DNA of 64,000 bases, taken from NCBI GenBank assembly GCA_023511995.1, contig JAIMAL010000016.1:1-64000 (forward strand). Reading direction: 5' to 3'. Under the pieces are notes generated by a model, which searched no databases, was not told where the DNA came from, and was given only the letters and a program-made list of their open reading frames with translations. This DNA comes from Burkholderiales bacterium (GTDB lineage: Bacteria > Pseudomonadota > Gammaproteobacteria > Burkholderiales > Thiobacteraceae). The translations under genes and the position numbers were made by a program. Each line of letters begins with the position of its first letter. The first letter of the stretch is position 1. Shown piece after piece: positions 63,396-64,000 of the stretch.

Positions 63396-64000
63396 ATGAA
63401 ACTCTACTATAGTCCCGGTGCGTGTTCTCTCTCCCCCCATATCATCCTGCGTGAGGGCGGATTCGACTTTCAATTGGAGCGGGTCGATCTCCAGAGTTCG
63501 GTCACCGAAAGCGGTGCCGACTACAGGGCCATCAACCCCAATGGTTACGTTCCAGCCTTACAGCTCGACGATGGCCAGGTGCTCACCGAAGGGCCGGCCA
63601 TCGTGCAGTACCTGGCCGATCGAGTGCCGGAGAAACGTCTGGCACCGCCGGCGGGCACCATGGATCGCTACCGCCTGATGGAATGGCTCAGCTTCATTTC
63701 CATGGAGTTGCACAAGGGTTTCGGTGCGCTGTTCAACCCGAAACTGCCGGACGAGGCCAAGGCCGTGATCAAGTCGCAGTTGGTGAGCCGTATCGAGCAT
63801 GCCAACCGGCTGCTGACGGGAAAGCCCTACGTCATGGGTGATACCTTCACGGTGGCGGATGCCTATCTCTTCACCGTGCTGGGTTGGAGCAAATATGTGG
63901 ACTTCGACCTTTCGCCTTGGCCTACGCTCACGGCTTATCTCGGCCGGGTGGCCGCTCGCCCGGCAGTCCAGGCTGCGCTGACAGCCGAGGGTCTGATTCC
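63396..64000 (+). CDS. Glutathione S-transferase, 3' end off the window
   Basis: The first 201 residues of a beta-class-like GST. The N-terminal thioredoxin fold starts MKLYYSPGACSLSPHIILRE with the catalytic-region Cys10. The cis-Pro block NGYVPALQLDDGQVLTEGPA and the C-terminal helical motif MGDTFTVADAYLFTVLGW with its N-capping Asp are intact. It has its own 65-base upstream gap. Confidence 0.92.
   Translation, partial: MKLYYSPGACSLSPHIILREGGFDFQLERVDLQSSVTESGADYRAINPNGYVPALQLDDGQVLTEGPAIVQYLADRVPEKRLAPPAGTMDRYRLMEWLSFISMELHKGFGALFNPKLPDEAKAVIKSQLVSRIEHANRLLTGKPYVMGDTFTVADAYLFTVLGWSKYVDFDLSPWPTLTAYLGRVAARPAVQAALTAEGLI

Overview
The window is most likely chromosomal DNA of a chemolithoautotrophic, sulfur-oxidising betaproteobacterium of the Thiobacillus/Hydrogenophilales or related Burkholderiales type. 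This is inferred from gene content and high GC, not from a marker gene. The window holds three molybdenum or metal-dependent lithotrophy modules: arsenite oxidase, sulfite dehydrogenase and thiocyanate hydrolase. It also carries several arsenic, mercury and fluoride resistance modules. No rRNA, tRNA or CRISPR array was found.

Region 1 (1-16.1 kb) is a molybdenum/arsenic/sulfite block. It starts with a partial left-handed beta-helix acyltransferase and a moaA whose C-terminus has been replaced by a TPR repeat. A ribosomal Thx gene is followed by the operon mobB-moeA-moaD-moaE-modE-DUF302-arsC. Two ModE-type palindromes (8-N6-8) lie in front of moaA and mobB, so local cofactor synthesis looks ModE-controlled. 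The molybdoenzyme served is probably AioBA. It is transcribed from a near-perfect sigma-54 promoter, divergent from its sensor operon aioX-aioS-aioR. An MFS gene and the sulfite dehydrogenase operon sorAB (with a sigma-70 promoter) follow.

Region 2 (16.1-30.1 kb) holds an RND efflux pair, a broken dsrE-like gene, and a mer operon (merT-merP-merA) with a MerR-type promoter but no merR. It continues with a fused two-domain ABC permease and its ATPase, a SpeD-SpeE fusion and a P-type cation ATPase.

Region 3 (about 30.1-52.7 kb) is by eye less GC-rich and contains long gene-free or decayed stretches and an IS481 remnant. It looks like an acquired cyanate/thiocyanate island. cynABD-cynS has an NtrC-like box and a sigma-54 promoter. 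A CynR-like regulator, a HupE/UreJ metal permease and an orphan methyltransferase precede the thiocyanate hydrolase genes scnB-scnA-scnC and a P15K-like activator. Next comes a dedicated ABC importer with two permeases, then DsrE-, TusA-, SQR-like and DUF1641 proteins. Together these could import thiocyanate, hydrolyse it to carbonyl sulfide and ammonia, and pass the sulfur into a persulfide/quinone pathway. A glcF-like gene and an outer-membrane protein lie between the cyn and scn halves.

Region 4 (52.7-64 kb) has a YqjD/YqjE/YqjK envelope cluster, small conserved hypotheticals and a decayed TauE/SafE gene. An ArsR-controlled leftward operon follows (arsR, rhodanese, ArsP/YraQ permease, Cys-tailed small protein, Cys-tailed thioredoxin-like protein), with a perfect operator over its promoter. 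A second HupE, arsB, crcB-DUF190, a TSUP permease and a truncated glutathione S-transferase end the window.
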